Assembly (NCBI GenBank): GCA_050692435.1 | Contig: JBOGVG010000274.1 | Coordinates: forward strand, 1 to 14,497 | Source: AC-69 sp050692435 | Lineage (GTDB): Bacteria; Actinomycetota; UBA4738; HRBIN12 | Direction of reading: 5' to 3' | DNA: 14,497 nt | Shown: piece by piece, positions 1-6,898 of the stretch | Layout of the letters: every line of letters begins with the position of its first letter | Position numbering within the stretch: position 1 is the first letter of the stretch | The notes under the pieces: model-generated | The model's database searches: none | The model's input: only the letters and a program-made list of their open reading frames with translations | What the model was told of the DNA's origin: nothing | Made by a program: the position numbers and the translations under genes

Positions 1-1109
1 GACCCCCCGGATCGCAGGGCCGCGTCCAGCAGGCGGTGGGCCGCGAGGGCCTCGTCTGGGGTGACGCACCCGAACCGATCGCCCAAGGCCCCGGCGCGCT
101 CTGCCAGGAAGGCGGCCCACATCTGGAGCACGGCGTCGGAGAAGCCGAACTCGAAGATCCCCCCGGTGACCGTGGGGAAGACGGATTGGCTTCCCGTCTC
201 CAGGTGCTCCCAGATCTGACGCCCCTCCCGAACCGCGAACCGCCGGACGGTCTTCGGGTTCCTGGTCGAGAACTCGACGCCCCCCTCCATCCCGACGACG
301 CGTAGAAGCCAGGTATTCGTCTCTCCCGGCGCGATCCGCTTCGTCTCCAGGGTGAGCGGGAACGGGCCCTCGGGGCTGTCCACCGAGCAGACCAACGTGG
401 CGTTGTCGATCGTGTCGCAGGGCTCGGGTTCCCCGTCCGGGCCCGGACGCTCCTTCACGATGTCCTGAAGCACCGCGTACACCCGGGCCGGATGCCACCC
501 AAGCCGAAGCGGGACGTGCAGGACGTGCATACCGAGGTCGCCCATCACCCCCAGCCGGCCGCAGAACCGGGCCTGGCGCTTCCAGTTGATGGCCTTGGTC
601 GCGTCGAGGTCGCTCGAATGCAGGAAGGCCGAGCGGGCCTCGACGACCCGGCCGACGACGCCCGAGCGGATGACGTCGTACGCGAGCTGTGCGCCGGGGA
701 AGTAGGGCATCTCGCTGGAGCACCGCGCGAACAGCTCTGGCCGGCGCCGGAGCGCCTCGACGATCCGCTCGCCGGCTGCGAGATCGATCCCGAAGGGCTT
801 CTCCCCCAAGAAGTCCTTCCCCGCGGAGACCGCGTCGAGATAGAGCTCCTCGTGGAGGTGGTGTGGGACCGAGATGTACAGGACCTCGATCCGGTCGTCC
901 TCCATCAGTCGTCGGTGGTCGGTGGCCTTTAACCGGATCGAGTCGATGCGGTCGAACCATTCGAGGGCGCCGGGGTTCGTGTCGCACACCGCGGTGAGCC
1001 TTGGCCGGACGGGGTGGTCCTGGAGGGCCGGCCACCGTGCCAGGGCGGCAGCGACCTCCTTGCCCATGAGGCCGCCGCCGATGATGCCGACCTCGACCTC
1101 CCGTGCCAC
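1..1109 (-). CDS. Gfo/Idh/MocA-family NAD(P)-dependent oxidoreductase (3' end outside window)
   Basis: The minus frame is open from a GTG at 1109 to the left edge: 369 codons, no stop, so the C-terminus is cut. The N-terminus carries a Rossmann motif, GIIGGGLMGKE (residues 8-18). GEKPFG (102-107) contains the EKP lysine typical of the family, and GDLGMH fits the downstream catalytic Asp/His motif. Known members oxidise or reduce sugar, inositol or sugar-acid hydroxyls with NAD(P). The last visible residues, CVTPDEALAAHRLLDAAL, look like the usual C-terminal end of the family, so little is probably missing. The GTG lies 8 bases after the aldolase stop, so the two genes are very likely co-transcribed. 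The next ATG is inside the Rossmann motif and too late to be the start. Family is firm; substrate is unknown, probably an intermediate of the adjacent sugar pathway (inference). Confidence 0.9.
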   Translation of the reverse strand, partial: MAREVEVGIIGGGLMGKEVAAALARWPALQDHPVRPRLTAVCDTNPGALEWFDRIDSIRLKATDHRRLMEDDRIEVLYISVPHHLHEELYLDAVSAGKDFLGEKPFGIDLAAGERIVEALRRRPELFARCSSEMPYFPGAQLAYDVIRSGVVGRVVEARSAFLHSSDLDATKAINWKRQARFCGRLGVMGDLGMHVLHVPLRLGWHPARVYAVLQDIVKERPGPDGEPEPCDTIDNATLVCSVDSPEGPFPLTLETKRIAPGETNTWLLRVVGMEGGVEFSTRNPKTVRRFAVREGRQIWEHLETGSQSVFPTVTGGIFEFGFSDAVLQMWAAFLAERAGALGDRFGCVTPDEALAAHRLLDAALRSGG

Positions 1110-1117
1110 GGCCTGGG

Positions 1118-1951
1118 TCAGGACGTCTCGCGGAGGAGCGTCAGCGCCTTCTCCGGCGTCCAGTCGTCGTGCACCACGGCGAGCAGCGCCTGGGTCATCG
1201 CGCCGGGATCCGTGTGCTGGATGATGTTTCGTCCGTAGACGATGCCCGACGCACCCTGCCGCAACACGGCGTGGGTGCGGGCCAGGATCTCCTCGTCCTC
1301 GACCCGTCCGCCTCCTCGGACCAGCACCGGGACCCGGGCCACCTGCACCACCCGGTGGTACTCCGAAACATCGTCGGTCGGATCGGCCTTGATGACGTCG
1401 GCCCCGAGCTCCACGGCCTGGCGGACCAATGCGCTGATCTTGGCCACGTCCCCGTCGACCGTGTATCCGCCACCGGCGGCGGGCTTCATCACCAGCGTCT
1501 CCACCATGAGGGGCATCCCGGTCGTCTCGCAGGCCGCCTTGAGCCGAGACACGTTCTCGATGCACGCCCGACGGAGGTCCTCGGCCCCGGGAACGTCCAT
1601 GAGGTTGACCACCACGCACGCGGCATCGAGGCGGACCGCATGGCCCAGCGGATCCTCGATCAGCAGGCTGAAGGCCGCATCGGGCGCGCGACCCCCGTAC
1701 ACGTTGGCCGTGTCGCACCGCATGACGAGCGCCGGCTTGTCCCGGCCGGGACGGCTCTGGAGCAGGGGAGCCTGGCCCACGGTGAGCTGGATGGCGTCCG
1801 GACCGGCGTCCACGAGGGTTCCCACGGTGGCCGCCATGTCCTCGATGCCCAACAGGAAGCCCGGCTCGCCGGCGAACCCATGGTCCACCGCGACGTCGAG
1901 GCAGCGGCCGGACCTCGGATTGAACAGTCGGTTGAGCCGGTACTCCTTCAC
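1118..1951 (-). CDS. Class I aldolase, DeoC/LacD/LsrF-type TIM barrel
   Basis: This 277-residue protein is of usual length for the DeoC/LacD/FbaB-like class I aldolases. These cleave ketose (bis)phosphates to triose phosphates through a lysine Schiff base. Visible features are DVAVDHGF (19-26) on the first strand, ADVIKADPTDD (184-194) with Lys188 as the likely Schiff-base lysine, and two phosphate-binding segments, VRGGGR (211-216) and GIVYGRNI (236-243). The start is a GTG at 1951 preceded by a purine-rich GGAAGGGA; no longer alternative is supported. It is the first gene of the minus arm, and its promoter overlaps that of the plus-strand sugar genes. LacD (tagatose-1,6-bisphosphate), FbaB, YihT and LsrF are relatives, and the sequence alone does not choose among them. 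A bisphosphate substrate is suggested by the neighbouring PfkB kinase (inference). Confidence 0.88.
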   Translation of the reverse strand: MKEYRLNRLFNPRSGRCLDVAVDHGFAGEPGFLLGIEDMAATVGTLVDAGPDAIQLTVGQAPLLQSRPGRDKPALVMRCDTANVYGGRAPDAAFSLLIEDPLGHAVRLDAACVVVNLMDVPGAEDLRRACIENVSRLKAACETTGMPLMVETLVMKPAAGGGYTVDGDVAKISALVRQAVELGADVIKADPTDDVSEYHRVVQVARVPVLVRGGGRVEDEEILARTHAVLRQGASGIVYGRNIIQHTDPGAMTQALLAVVHDDWTPEKALTLLRETS

Positions 1952-1976
1952 GGCGTCCCTTCCTCGGGCCGACCCC

Positions 1977-2006
1977 TTGACCCGGCGCCGAGTGCCAACC
2001 TAGGGT
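1977..2006 (+). promoter_or_regulatory. Predicted promoter of the isomerase-kinase operon
   Basis: TTGACC (1977-1982) and TAGGGT (2001-2006) are separated by 18 bases, mirroring the divergent promoter. The two -10 boxes overlap by two bases. The expected start of transcription, near 2013, falls at the edge of the palindrome 2013-2024. Confidence 0.55.
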
Positions 2007-2026
2007 AGCTTGGACAACGTTGTCAA
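1997..2026 (-). promoter_or_regulatory. Predicted promoter of the aldolase-oxidoreductase arm
   Basis: Read on the minus strand, a perfect TTGACA -35 (2026-2021) is followed after 18 bases by TAGGTT (2002-1997), which fits the actinobacterial TANNNT -10 pattern. Transcription would start near 1990, giving a leader of about 40 bases before the GTG at 1951. The -35 lies partly inside the palindrome at 2013-2024, so a bound repressor would block polymerase. Confidence 0.6.
2013..2024. promoter_or_regulatory. LacI/GalR-type operator palindrome
   Basis: GACAACGTTGTC is a perfect 12-base palindrome with a central CpG, flanked by one further matched T/A pair (2011/2026). An even-length palindrome centred on CG is the classic operator shape of LacI/GalR-family sugar repressors. 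It covers part of the minus-strand -35 and the predicted plus-strand start of transcription, so one bound repressor could silence both arms. No LacI gene is in the window; the regulator is inferred. Confidence 0.65.
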
Positions 2027-2063
2027 CGGCCCTGACGGTGGACCGCGGTGGGGGGTCGAACGG

Positions 2064-3119
2064 GTGGAGCCCATCGTTCTCGGACCGAACCAGGTGCATC
2101 GGTTCTACCGGGGAGGTCCGGCCATCGCGGAGTTCCGAGGAACCCGGACCGCGGACGACCACGCCCCTGAGGACTGGGTGGCCTCGGCGACGTCGGTGTT
2201 CGGCTCGGAGGGGACCGGCCTCAGCACCCTGCCGGACGGTCGGACGGTGGTGGACGCGTTCGGCGCCGACCCCGAGGCGTTCTTCGGGCCGCGGCACGCC
2301 GAGCGGATCGGCGCGGATCCGGGCTTGCTGGTGAAGCTGCTCGAAGCGGGGGAGCGCCTCCCGGTCCACTGTCACCCGAACCGCGAGTTCGCGCGCCGGC
2401 ACCTGGGCTGTCCGTACGGCAAGACCGAGGCCTGGGTGATCGTGGAGGTCCGGTCTCCCCGCACCGAGGTGTTCCTGGGGTTCCGCGACGAGGTCGACCC
2501 CGCCGCCCTCGCCGCCTGGGTGACCGGACAGGACACGACGGCCATGTTGGGGGCGATGCACCGGATCCCAGTCACCCTCGGCGATGCCGTGCTGGTCCCC
2601 GCGGGCCTCCCCCACGCCGTCGGCGAGGGCGTGTTCCTGGTCGAGCTCCAGGAGCCCACGGACCTGTCGGTGCTCCTCGAGTGGGAGGGGTTCGACGTCG
2701 ACGGCGCTCGCGACGGGCATCTCGGTCTGGGCTTCGACGTGGCGCTTCGGTGCGTGGACGGCTCCGGGTGGGGGAAGGAACGGCTCGATCGCTTGCGCAC
2801 CTCCCGCGAGGACGGGCGCGATGCGCGCCCGGGCGTGGACGTCTTGTTCCCGGCTGAGGCCGACTCGTTCTTCCGGGCCGAGCGGATCCGCCCTCGCGAG
2901 GCCTCCCCCGTTCCCGCCGGGTTCTCCGTCCTGGTGATCACGGGAGGACTGGGCCGCCTGGAGTTCGGGACCGCCGGATCCCTGGAGGTGGGGCGCGGTG
3001 ACACCGTGCTTGTCCCGTTCGCCGCAGGCGACTGCCGGCTCATCGGATCTCTGGAGGCGGTGCGATGCATGCCCCCCGATCCAGACGCTCCCGACATCCC
3101 CGCACCGGTGTTCGGATGA
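2064..3119 (+). CDS. Type I mannose-6-phosphate isomerase-like cupin
   Basis: This is a 351-residue zinc-dependent cupin isomerase of the phosphomannose isomerase type I family, which interconverts aldose and ketose phosphates. Expected metal ligands are visible: VHCHP (His102, His104), GKTEAW (Glu122) and PAGLPHAVG (His184). I start it at the GTG at 2064, preceded by GGTGGGGGG. The frame is open upstream to a TTG at 2010, but that codon lies before the predicted transcription start and its region is the operator, so it is an unlikely start. The stop overlaps the next gene's ATG (ATGA). It is shorter and more divergent than enteric ManA; the last ~120 residues look like a second cupin-like domain. 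The true substrate may be a sugar phosphate or free sugar other than mannose-6-phosphate (inference from the operon). Confidence 0.85.
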   Translation: MEPIVLGPNQVHRFYRGGPAIAEFRGTRTADDHAPEDWVASATSVFGSEGTGLSTLPDGRTVVDAFGADPEAFFGPRHAERIGADPGLLVKLLEAGERLPVHCHPNREFARRHLGCPYGKTEAWVIVEVRSPRTEVFLGFRDEVDPAALAAWVTGQDTTAMLGAMHRIPVTLGDAVLVPAGLPHAVGEGVFLVELQEPTDLSVLLEWEGFDVDGARDGHLGLGFDVALRCVDGSGWGKERLDRLRTSREDGRDARPGVDVLFPAEADSFFRAERIRPREASPVPAGFSVLVITGGLGRLEFGTAGSLEVGRGDTVLVPFAAGDCRLIGSLEAVRCMPPDPDAPDIPAPVFG

Positions 3120-4471
3120 CCGAGGACCTCCTGCTCGGCCTGGATATCGGGACGGAGTTCACGAAGGGCGCTGCAGTCACTCTCGACGGGGTGGAGCGCT
3201 CCCACGGGTGGGCCCGGACCCCCTGGCGCTCGGTGCCGACCGGCGCCGAGATGGATCCGCGGGCCATGGTCGACGGGGCTGTGGCCGCGGCCCGGGCGGC
3301 GCTGAAGAAGGGGCCCGCGGGACGGGTGATCGGGGTAGGGGTGACCAGCATGGCCGAGACCGGCGTCCTGCTCGACGCCCACGGCGAGGCGGTGGCGCCG
3401 ATGATCGCCTGGCACGACACCCGGGGAGGTCCGGAGGCCGCGGAGGTGGCCGAGGCGTTCGGCACCGATCGGTTCACTGAGCGGACCGGGCTCCCGGTGA
3501 GCCGGCTGTGCACGCTCAGCAAGTACCGGTGGATGCGCGCTCACCTCCCACAGTCCAAGCGCGGCGTGAGGTGGCTGAACGTCGCGGAGTGGATGGTGCG
3601 AAGCCTCGGGGGGGAGGACGTGGCCGAGCTCTCGCTGAGCTCCAGGACCGGTTTCCTGGACCTGGCCTCTCGCCGGTCGTGGGACGAGGTGCTGGGATGG
3701 GCGGAAGCGCCCCCCGGCTTCCTGCCCGAACCGGTGGACGCCGGGACCGCCGCCGGGAAGGTCACCGGAGCGCTCCCCGAAGCCGAGGGCGCGGTGCTCA
3801 CGGTCTCAGGGCACGACCACCCGTGCGCCCTGGTCGGGGCGGGTGCCACCCGGCCCGGAGACGTGTTCGACTCGTGCGGCACCGCCGAGGCGTTCGTCCG
3901 CCCGGTGGAGCCGCCGGTACCGTCCGACGCCATCCGGCGAGCGGTCGCGGGCGGGGTGACGGTGGGGTGGCACGCCGTGCCGGGCCAGCAGGCGCTGATG
4001 GCGGGGTTCGTCTCCGGCCTGGCCCTCCAGCGGTTCCTGGACCTGCTCGGCGTGGACGCCGGTGGCCGCGAGGGATTGGACGCGGCCGCCACACGGATTC
4101 CCTCGGGGGCCGAAGGCGTCACGGTCCGTGACGTCATCGCCGACCGGGCCACCCTGGAGGGCATCCCCCGCTCGGCCACCCCGGCCCACGTGTGGAGGGC
4201 GGCGTTGGAGGCGGTGGCCCGGCACGGCGCCGACGTGCTGGCCACCATCGAGTCCGTAGCCGGGGAAACCGGACGGCTCGTCGTGACGGGAGGCTGGGCC
4301 AGGAGCCCCGCAGTCCGCGCCGTGAAGCGGGAGGTCCTGGGCCCGTTCGTGGAGCCCGAGATGGAGGAGGCCGGAGCGAGGGGAGCGGCGCTGATCGCCG
4401 GCATCGCGGCCGGCGTCTACCGCGACACCTACAACCTCCCGGCGGTCCGCTGGAGAGAGCACGACCGATGA
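3116..4471 (+). CDS. FGGY-family carbohydrate kinase
   Basis: This 451-residue kinase is slightly shorter than xylulokinase or gluconokinase. FGGY kinases transfer ATP phosphate to sugars, polyols or sugar acids using two actin-like domains. Visible are the phosphate-1 loop LGLDIGTEFTKG (7-18), the sugar-contact segment IAWHDTRG (97-104), SGHDHP (231-236) with the probable catalytic Asp234, the phosphate-2 loop FDSCGTAEAF (251-260) and the adenosine-side TGGWARS (391-397). The ATG at 3116 overlaps the isomerase stop (ATGA) and puts the phosphate-1 loop at residue 7, as expected; an in-frame ATG at 3065 is inside the isomerase. The gene ends overlapping the DUF4432 start. The acceptor cannot be told from sequence. 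It is the likely first phosphorylation step of this operon (inference). Confidence 0.92.
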   Translation: MTEDLLLGLDIGTEFTKGAAVTLDGVERSHGWARTPWRSVPTGAEMDPRAMVDGAVAAARAALKKGPAGRVIGVGVTSMAETGVLLDAHGEAVAPMIAWHDTRGGPEAAEVAEAFGTDRFTERTGLPVSRLCTLSKYRWMRAHLPQSKRGVRWLNVAEWMVRSLGGEDVAELSLSSRTGFLDLASRRSWDEVLGWAEAPPGFLPEPVDAGTAAGKVTGALPEAEGAVLTVSGHDHPCALVGAGATRPGDVFDSCGTAEAFVRPVEPPVPSDAIRRAVAGGVTVGWHAVPGQQALMAGFVSGLALQRFLDLLGVDAGGREGLDAAATRIPSGAEGVTVRDVIADRATLEGIPRSATPAHVWRAALEAVARHGADVLATIESVAGETGRLVVTGGWARSPAVRAVKREVLGPFVEPEMEEAGARGAALIAGIAAGVYRDTYNLPAVRWREHDR

Positions 4472-5535
4472 GGGACGACGCCGGAGACGTCCGAACCCGC
4501 GCTCGGGAGGTCCTTTCTCGCCTTCCCCGTCGGCCCGGCGAGTACGTATCGGCCGGGAAGGTGGCCAACCTCGACCAGCTCGCCACCGCCACGCTGTCTC
4601 GCGTGGTCGGCGGGGCTGCGGACGGCTGCCGGGCCCTGGACGTGCGGGCCGCGGGTGGGATCGATCTTCGGATCCTTCCGGACCGGGGGTTCGACCTCGG
4701 ACCGGTGTGGTTCCGAGGGGTGCCGCTGGCCTGGATCTCGGCGGTGGGCGAGCGGCCACCCCTGGACTCGCTCGACGGCATGGCGTGGATCGAGGCGTTC
4801 GGCGGGGGACTCGTCACCACCTGCGGGCTGCGGAACGTGGGCGCTCCATCCGAAGGCCACGGCCTCCACGGCCGGTACTCCCACCTTCGGGCCTCCGACG
4901 TCCGAGTGGACCGCGAGTTCGAGGACGGCGACGTGGTCCTCACCGCCCGGGCGACGGTCGACGAGATGGAGACGCCGAGCGCGCACCTGCGGGTGGAGCG
5001 AACGGTTCGAACCCGAACCGGGACGGGACTGGTCGAGCTGGCCGACGTCACGACGAACCTGGGGGTCGGCCCGGAGCCCGCTCCCATCTTGTACCACGTG
5101 AACGTGGGCGTTCCGCTGTTCGACGAGGGGGCGCGGGTGGAGATCGACTCCGAGGACGTGCTCCCTCGCGACGACGACGCGGATCGCGGGTTGGACTCCT
5201 GGATGGCGCCCCGGCCGCCCGAGCCCGGAGCCGCCGAGATGGTGTTCGAGCACCGGGTCCGGCCGGACCCCTCGGGGTGGGCCGGGGCCTCGGTGGTCAA
5301 CACCTCGCTCGGGCTCGAGCTCGAGGTGCGGTGGCGGCACGCCGAGCTCCCCCGATTCCACCAGTGGGTCCATACCCGGCGGGGGATCTACGTGCTCGGC
5401 TTGGAGCCGGCGAACTGCTCGGTCCTGGGCCGGGCGGCCGATCGAGCGGCGGGCGTCCTGCCGGTGCTGGAACACCTGGAGGCTCGATCCACCGAGCTTC
5501 GGATCTCGGTCCGTCCGGCCCCGGGACCGGCCTGA
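4468..5535 (+). CDS. DUF4432 family protein, aldose-1-epimerase fold
   Basis: This 355-residue protein matches the DUF4432 group of galactose-mutarotase-fold proteins by its pattern. It has DRGFDLG (72-78), GGLVTTCGLRNVG (113-125), GLHGRYSH (132-139) and, near the C-terminus, GLEPANC with the Glu expected at the mutarotase active site. His131 and His134 lie where the fold usually puts a catalytic His. Characterised relatives interconvert sugar anomers, but DUF4432 members are mostly uncharacterised, and some may act on sugar phosphates or as epimerases. The ATG at 4468 overlaps the kinase stop (ATGA), so translation is probably coupled. No signal peptide is seen, so it should be cytoplasmic. 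Role in the pathway: presenting the right anomer to a kinase or the isomerase (inference). Confidence 0.85.
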   Translation: MRDDAGDVRTRAREVLSRLPRRPGEYVSAGKVANLDQLATATLSRVVGGAADGCRALDVRAAGGIDLRILPDRGFDLGPVWFRGVPLAWISAVGERPPLDSLDGMAWIEAFGGGLVTTCGLRNVGAPSEGHGLHGRYSHLRASDVRVDREFEDGDVVLTARATVDEMETPSAHLRVERTVRTRTGTGLVELADVTTNLGVGPEPAPILYHVNVGVPLFDEGARVEIDSEDVLPRDDDADRGLDSWMAPRPPEPGAAEMVFEHRVRPDPSGWAGASVVNTSLGLELEVRWRHAELPRFHQWVHTRRGIYVLGLEPANCSVLGRAADRAAGVLPVLEHLEARSTELRISVRPAPGPA

Positions 5536-5543
5536 CCGCGCCG

Positions 5544-6485
5544 ATGCTCATCGCAGGCCCCAACCTCACCACCGACCGGACCCTGACCATCGAGGAGTTG
5601 CGCCCCGGCGAGGTCCTTCGGTTCTCGACGGCCATCGTCACCCCCGGTGGAAAGGGCGTGAACGTGGCCCGGGTGGCTCGGGCCCTGGGCTTCCCCGCAA
5701 CACTGGTGGCGGTGGCCCCCGGCCGAACCGGCCGGGCGGTGGTGGAGCTCCTCGGCGACGAGGGCCTGGACGTGGTCCCGGTGCAGTCGGGCGGGGAGGT
5801 CCGGGCCGCCTCCGTGATCCTGGAGGAGAGTGGGCGAGTGACCGTCCTCAACGAGCCTGGCCCTGCCCTCGCGGAACGTGACTGGGAAGCCTACGAGCGG
5901 GCCGTGGCGACGAACCTGTCCGGCAACGGGTTCCTGGTGTGCATCGGCAGCTTGCCTCCGAGCAGCCCCCCGGACGCCTGCGCCCGGTTGGTGCGGGTGG
6001 CTCGGGCCAGGGACGTGCGTGCGCTCGTGGACGCGATGGGCGCCCAGCTGGCCGCTGCCCTGGAGGCTCGGCCCGACCTGGCGACGCCGAACCTCGCCGA
6101 GGCCGAGGGTGTGCTGCTCGGGACGGAGTCACAGCCCGTGGATGACGGCTCGCTGGAGGTTCGGCCCCGGGCGCTGGACGCCGCGTCCGAGCTGGTCGCT
6201 CGAGGCGCTGGGACCGCCGTGGTCACTGCTGGTGCGGCGGGGGTGGCCGTGGCCACCGCCTCCGTGCGCCGGTGGGTGGAGGCCCCCAAGGTCGAGGTCC
6301 GAAACCCCATCGGAGCCGGGGACTCCCTCGTGGCCGGGCTGGTCGGCACCCTCGAGCGGGGCGGAGACCTGGACCGGGCCGTGTTGATCGGCGTGGCCGC
6401 GGCGGCGGCCAGCGTCGAGACCGAGGTCGCCGGCGTTGTGGACCCGGAACGGGTCCGCGCGCTCGCCGCGAAGCTTGACAGCTAG
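5544..6485 (+). CDS. PfkB/ribokinase-family sugar-phosphate kinase (1-phosphofructokinase/LacC-like)
   Basis: This 313-residue kinase is of usual length for the 1-phosphofructokinase/tagatose-6-phosphate kinase branch. Motifs in order: an N-terminal GPNLTTDRTL (5-14) as in the NPALD start of FruK/LacC, the substrate-binding GGKGVNVARVARALG (35-49), GSLPPSSP (135-142), the TPNLAEAEG segment (181-189) in place of the common KPN.EE, and NPIGAGDS (254-261) with the catalytic base Asp260. This branch makes ketose bisphosphates, the substrate type of the class I aldolase encoded divergently. The ATG is 8 bases after the DUF4432 stop, so this is the fourth gene of the operon. The exact sugar phosphate (fructose-1-P, tagatose-6-P or other) is not decided by sequence. 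Confidence 0.9.
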   Translation: MLIAGPNLTTDRTLTIEELRPGEVLRFSTAIVTPGGKGVNVARVARALGFPATLVAVAPGRTGRAVVELLGDEGLDVVPVQSGGEVRAASVILEESGRVTVLNEPGPALAERDWEAYERAVATNLSGNGFLVCIGSLPPSSPPDACARLVRVARARDVRALVDAMGAQLAAALEARPDLATPNLAEAEGVLLGTESQPVDDGSLEVRPRALDAASELVARGAGTAVVTAGAAGVAVATASVRRWVEAPKVEVRNPIGAGDSLVAGLVGTLERGGDLDRAVLIGVAAAAASVETEVAGVVDPERVRALAAKLDS

Positions 6486-6550
6486 GCTCGGGCCCGGGAT
6501 CCGGGTACGTGAAGATCTCGAGCTCTCTCTTGACACTTCGCATGTTCACC

Positions 6551-6566
6551 CTTCCCGTTGGGGAAG
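6551..6566. repeat. Short perfect inverted repeat upstream of the DUF2630 gene
   Basis: CTTCCC and GGGAAG are separated by GTTG. A consensus TTGACA lies just upstream (6530-6535) without a convincing -10 at 16-18 bases. The repeat could be an operator or a leader hairpin; it lacks a T-run, so it is a poor terminator for the kinase gene. Confidence 0.35.
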
Positions 6567-6637
6567 CATTAGGGGTGGGCCGATGTTGGTGAAGGGCGAG
6601 GGAGAACGGCGAGCTGACGACTGAAAGGAACCGAGCG

Positions 6638-6880
6638 ATGAAGGACCAAGAGGTCATCGACCGGATCAACGAGCTCGCGCACGAGGAGCACGAGCTCTTC
6701 GAGCGGGAGTCCGGCGGGCAGGTGACCCACAAGGAGCGCGAGCGGATGAAGCGTCTCGAGGTCACCCTGGACCAGTGCTGGGACCTCCTCCATCAGCGCC
6801 GGGCCCGCCGCTCGGCCGGGCTGGACCCAGACGAGGCCAAGGTCCGCGACCAGCGGACTGTGGAGGGGTACGTCGGCTGA
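6638..6880 (+). CDS. DUF2630 family small protein
   Basis: This 80-residue charged, helical protein has no membrane segment or signal peptide. Its pattern matches DUF2630: an N-terminal IDRINELAHEEHELFE (residues 7-22), then LEVTLDQCWDLLHQRRARR (40-58) and a C-terminal VEGYVG. Function is unknown; the family is common in Actinomycetota. The start is firm: GAAAGGAA stands 8 bases before the ATG. It is separated from the sugar operon by about 150 bases and probably has its own promoter, since TTGACA is seen at 6530-6535. It converges on ino1, with 14 bases between the stops. Confidence 0.85.
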   Translation: MKDQEVIDRINELAHEEHELFERESGGQVTHKERERMKRLEVTLDQCWDLLHQRRARRSAGLDPDEAKVRDQRTVEGYVG

Positions 6881-6898
6881 TCTGGCCGGGCTGATCAG
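6877..6898. terminator. Possible weak bidirectional terminator between DUF2630 and ino1
   Basis: CTGATC (6877-6882) and GATCAG (6893-6898) can pair around a 10-base loop spanning both convergent stops. There is no T-run in either direction and the stem is short, so this is tentative. Confidence 0.25.

Noticed and set aside
1103..2008. Long plus-strand ORFs antisense to the aldolase (also 1242-2003)
   Set aside because: Arg/Ser/Pro- or His/Gly-rich text without family motifs, opposite a clear aldolase. Shadow frames of GC-rich coding DNA.
2010..2063. TTG at 2010 as start of the isomerase
   Set aside because: It lies before the predicted transcription start and beside the operator, and the extra residues add no family sequence; GTG 2064 has a purine-rich site upstream.
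2372..3544. 390-residue minus-strand ORF opposite the isomerase and kinase
   Set aside because: Low-complexity Arg/Ser/Pro text, no motifs, and it lies across two well-supported genes.
4134..5475. Minus-strand ORFs (389 and 348 residues) opposite DUF4432
   Set aside because: Shadow composition; the plus-strand DUF4432 and kinase genes explain the region.
1..6485. Sulfoquinovose (sulfo-EMP), AI-2 (Lsr) or myo-inositol catabolic locus
   Set aside because: Each shares one to three families with the cassette, but key partners are absent (YihS/YihU type enzymes, LsrG, and IolB/IolE/IolD respectively).
6492..6504. CCCGG/CCGGG repeat after the PfkB gene as a terminator
   Set aside because: Only 5-base arms with a 3-base loop and no T-run; chance is likely in such GC-rich sequence.
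6583..6624. 13-codon ORF upstream of the DUF2630 gene as a gene
   Set aside because: Too short to support alone and with no clear Shine-Dalgarno; mentioned only as a possible leader frame.
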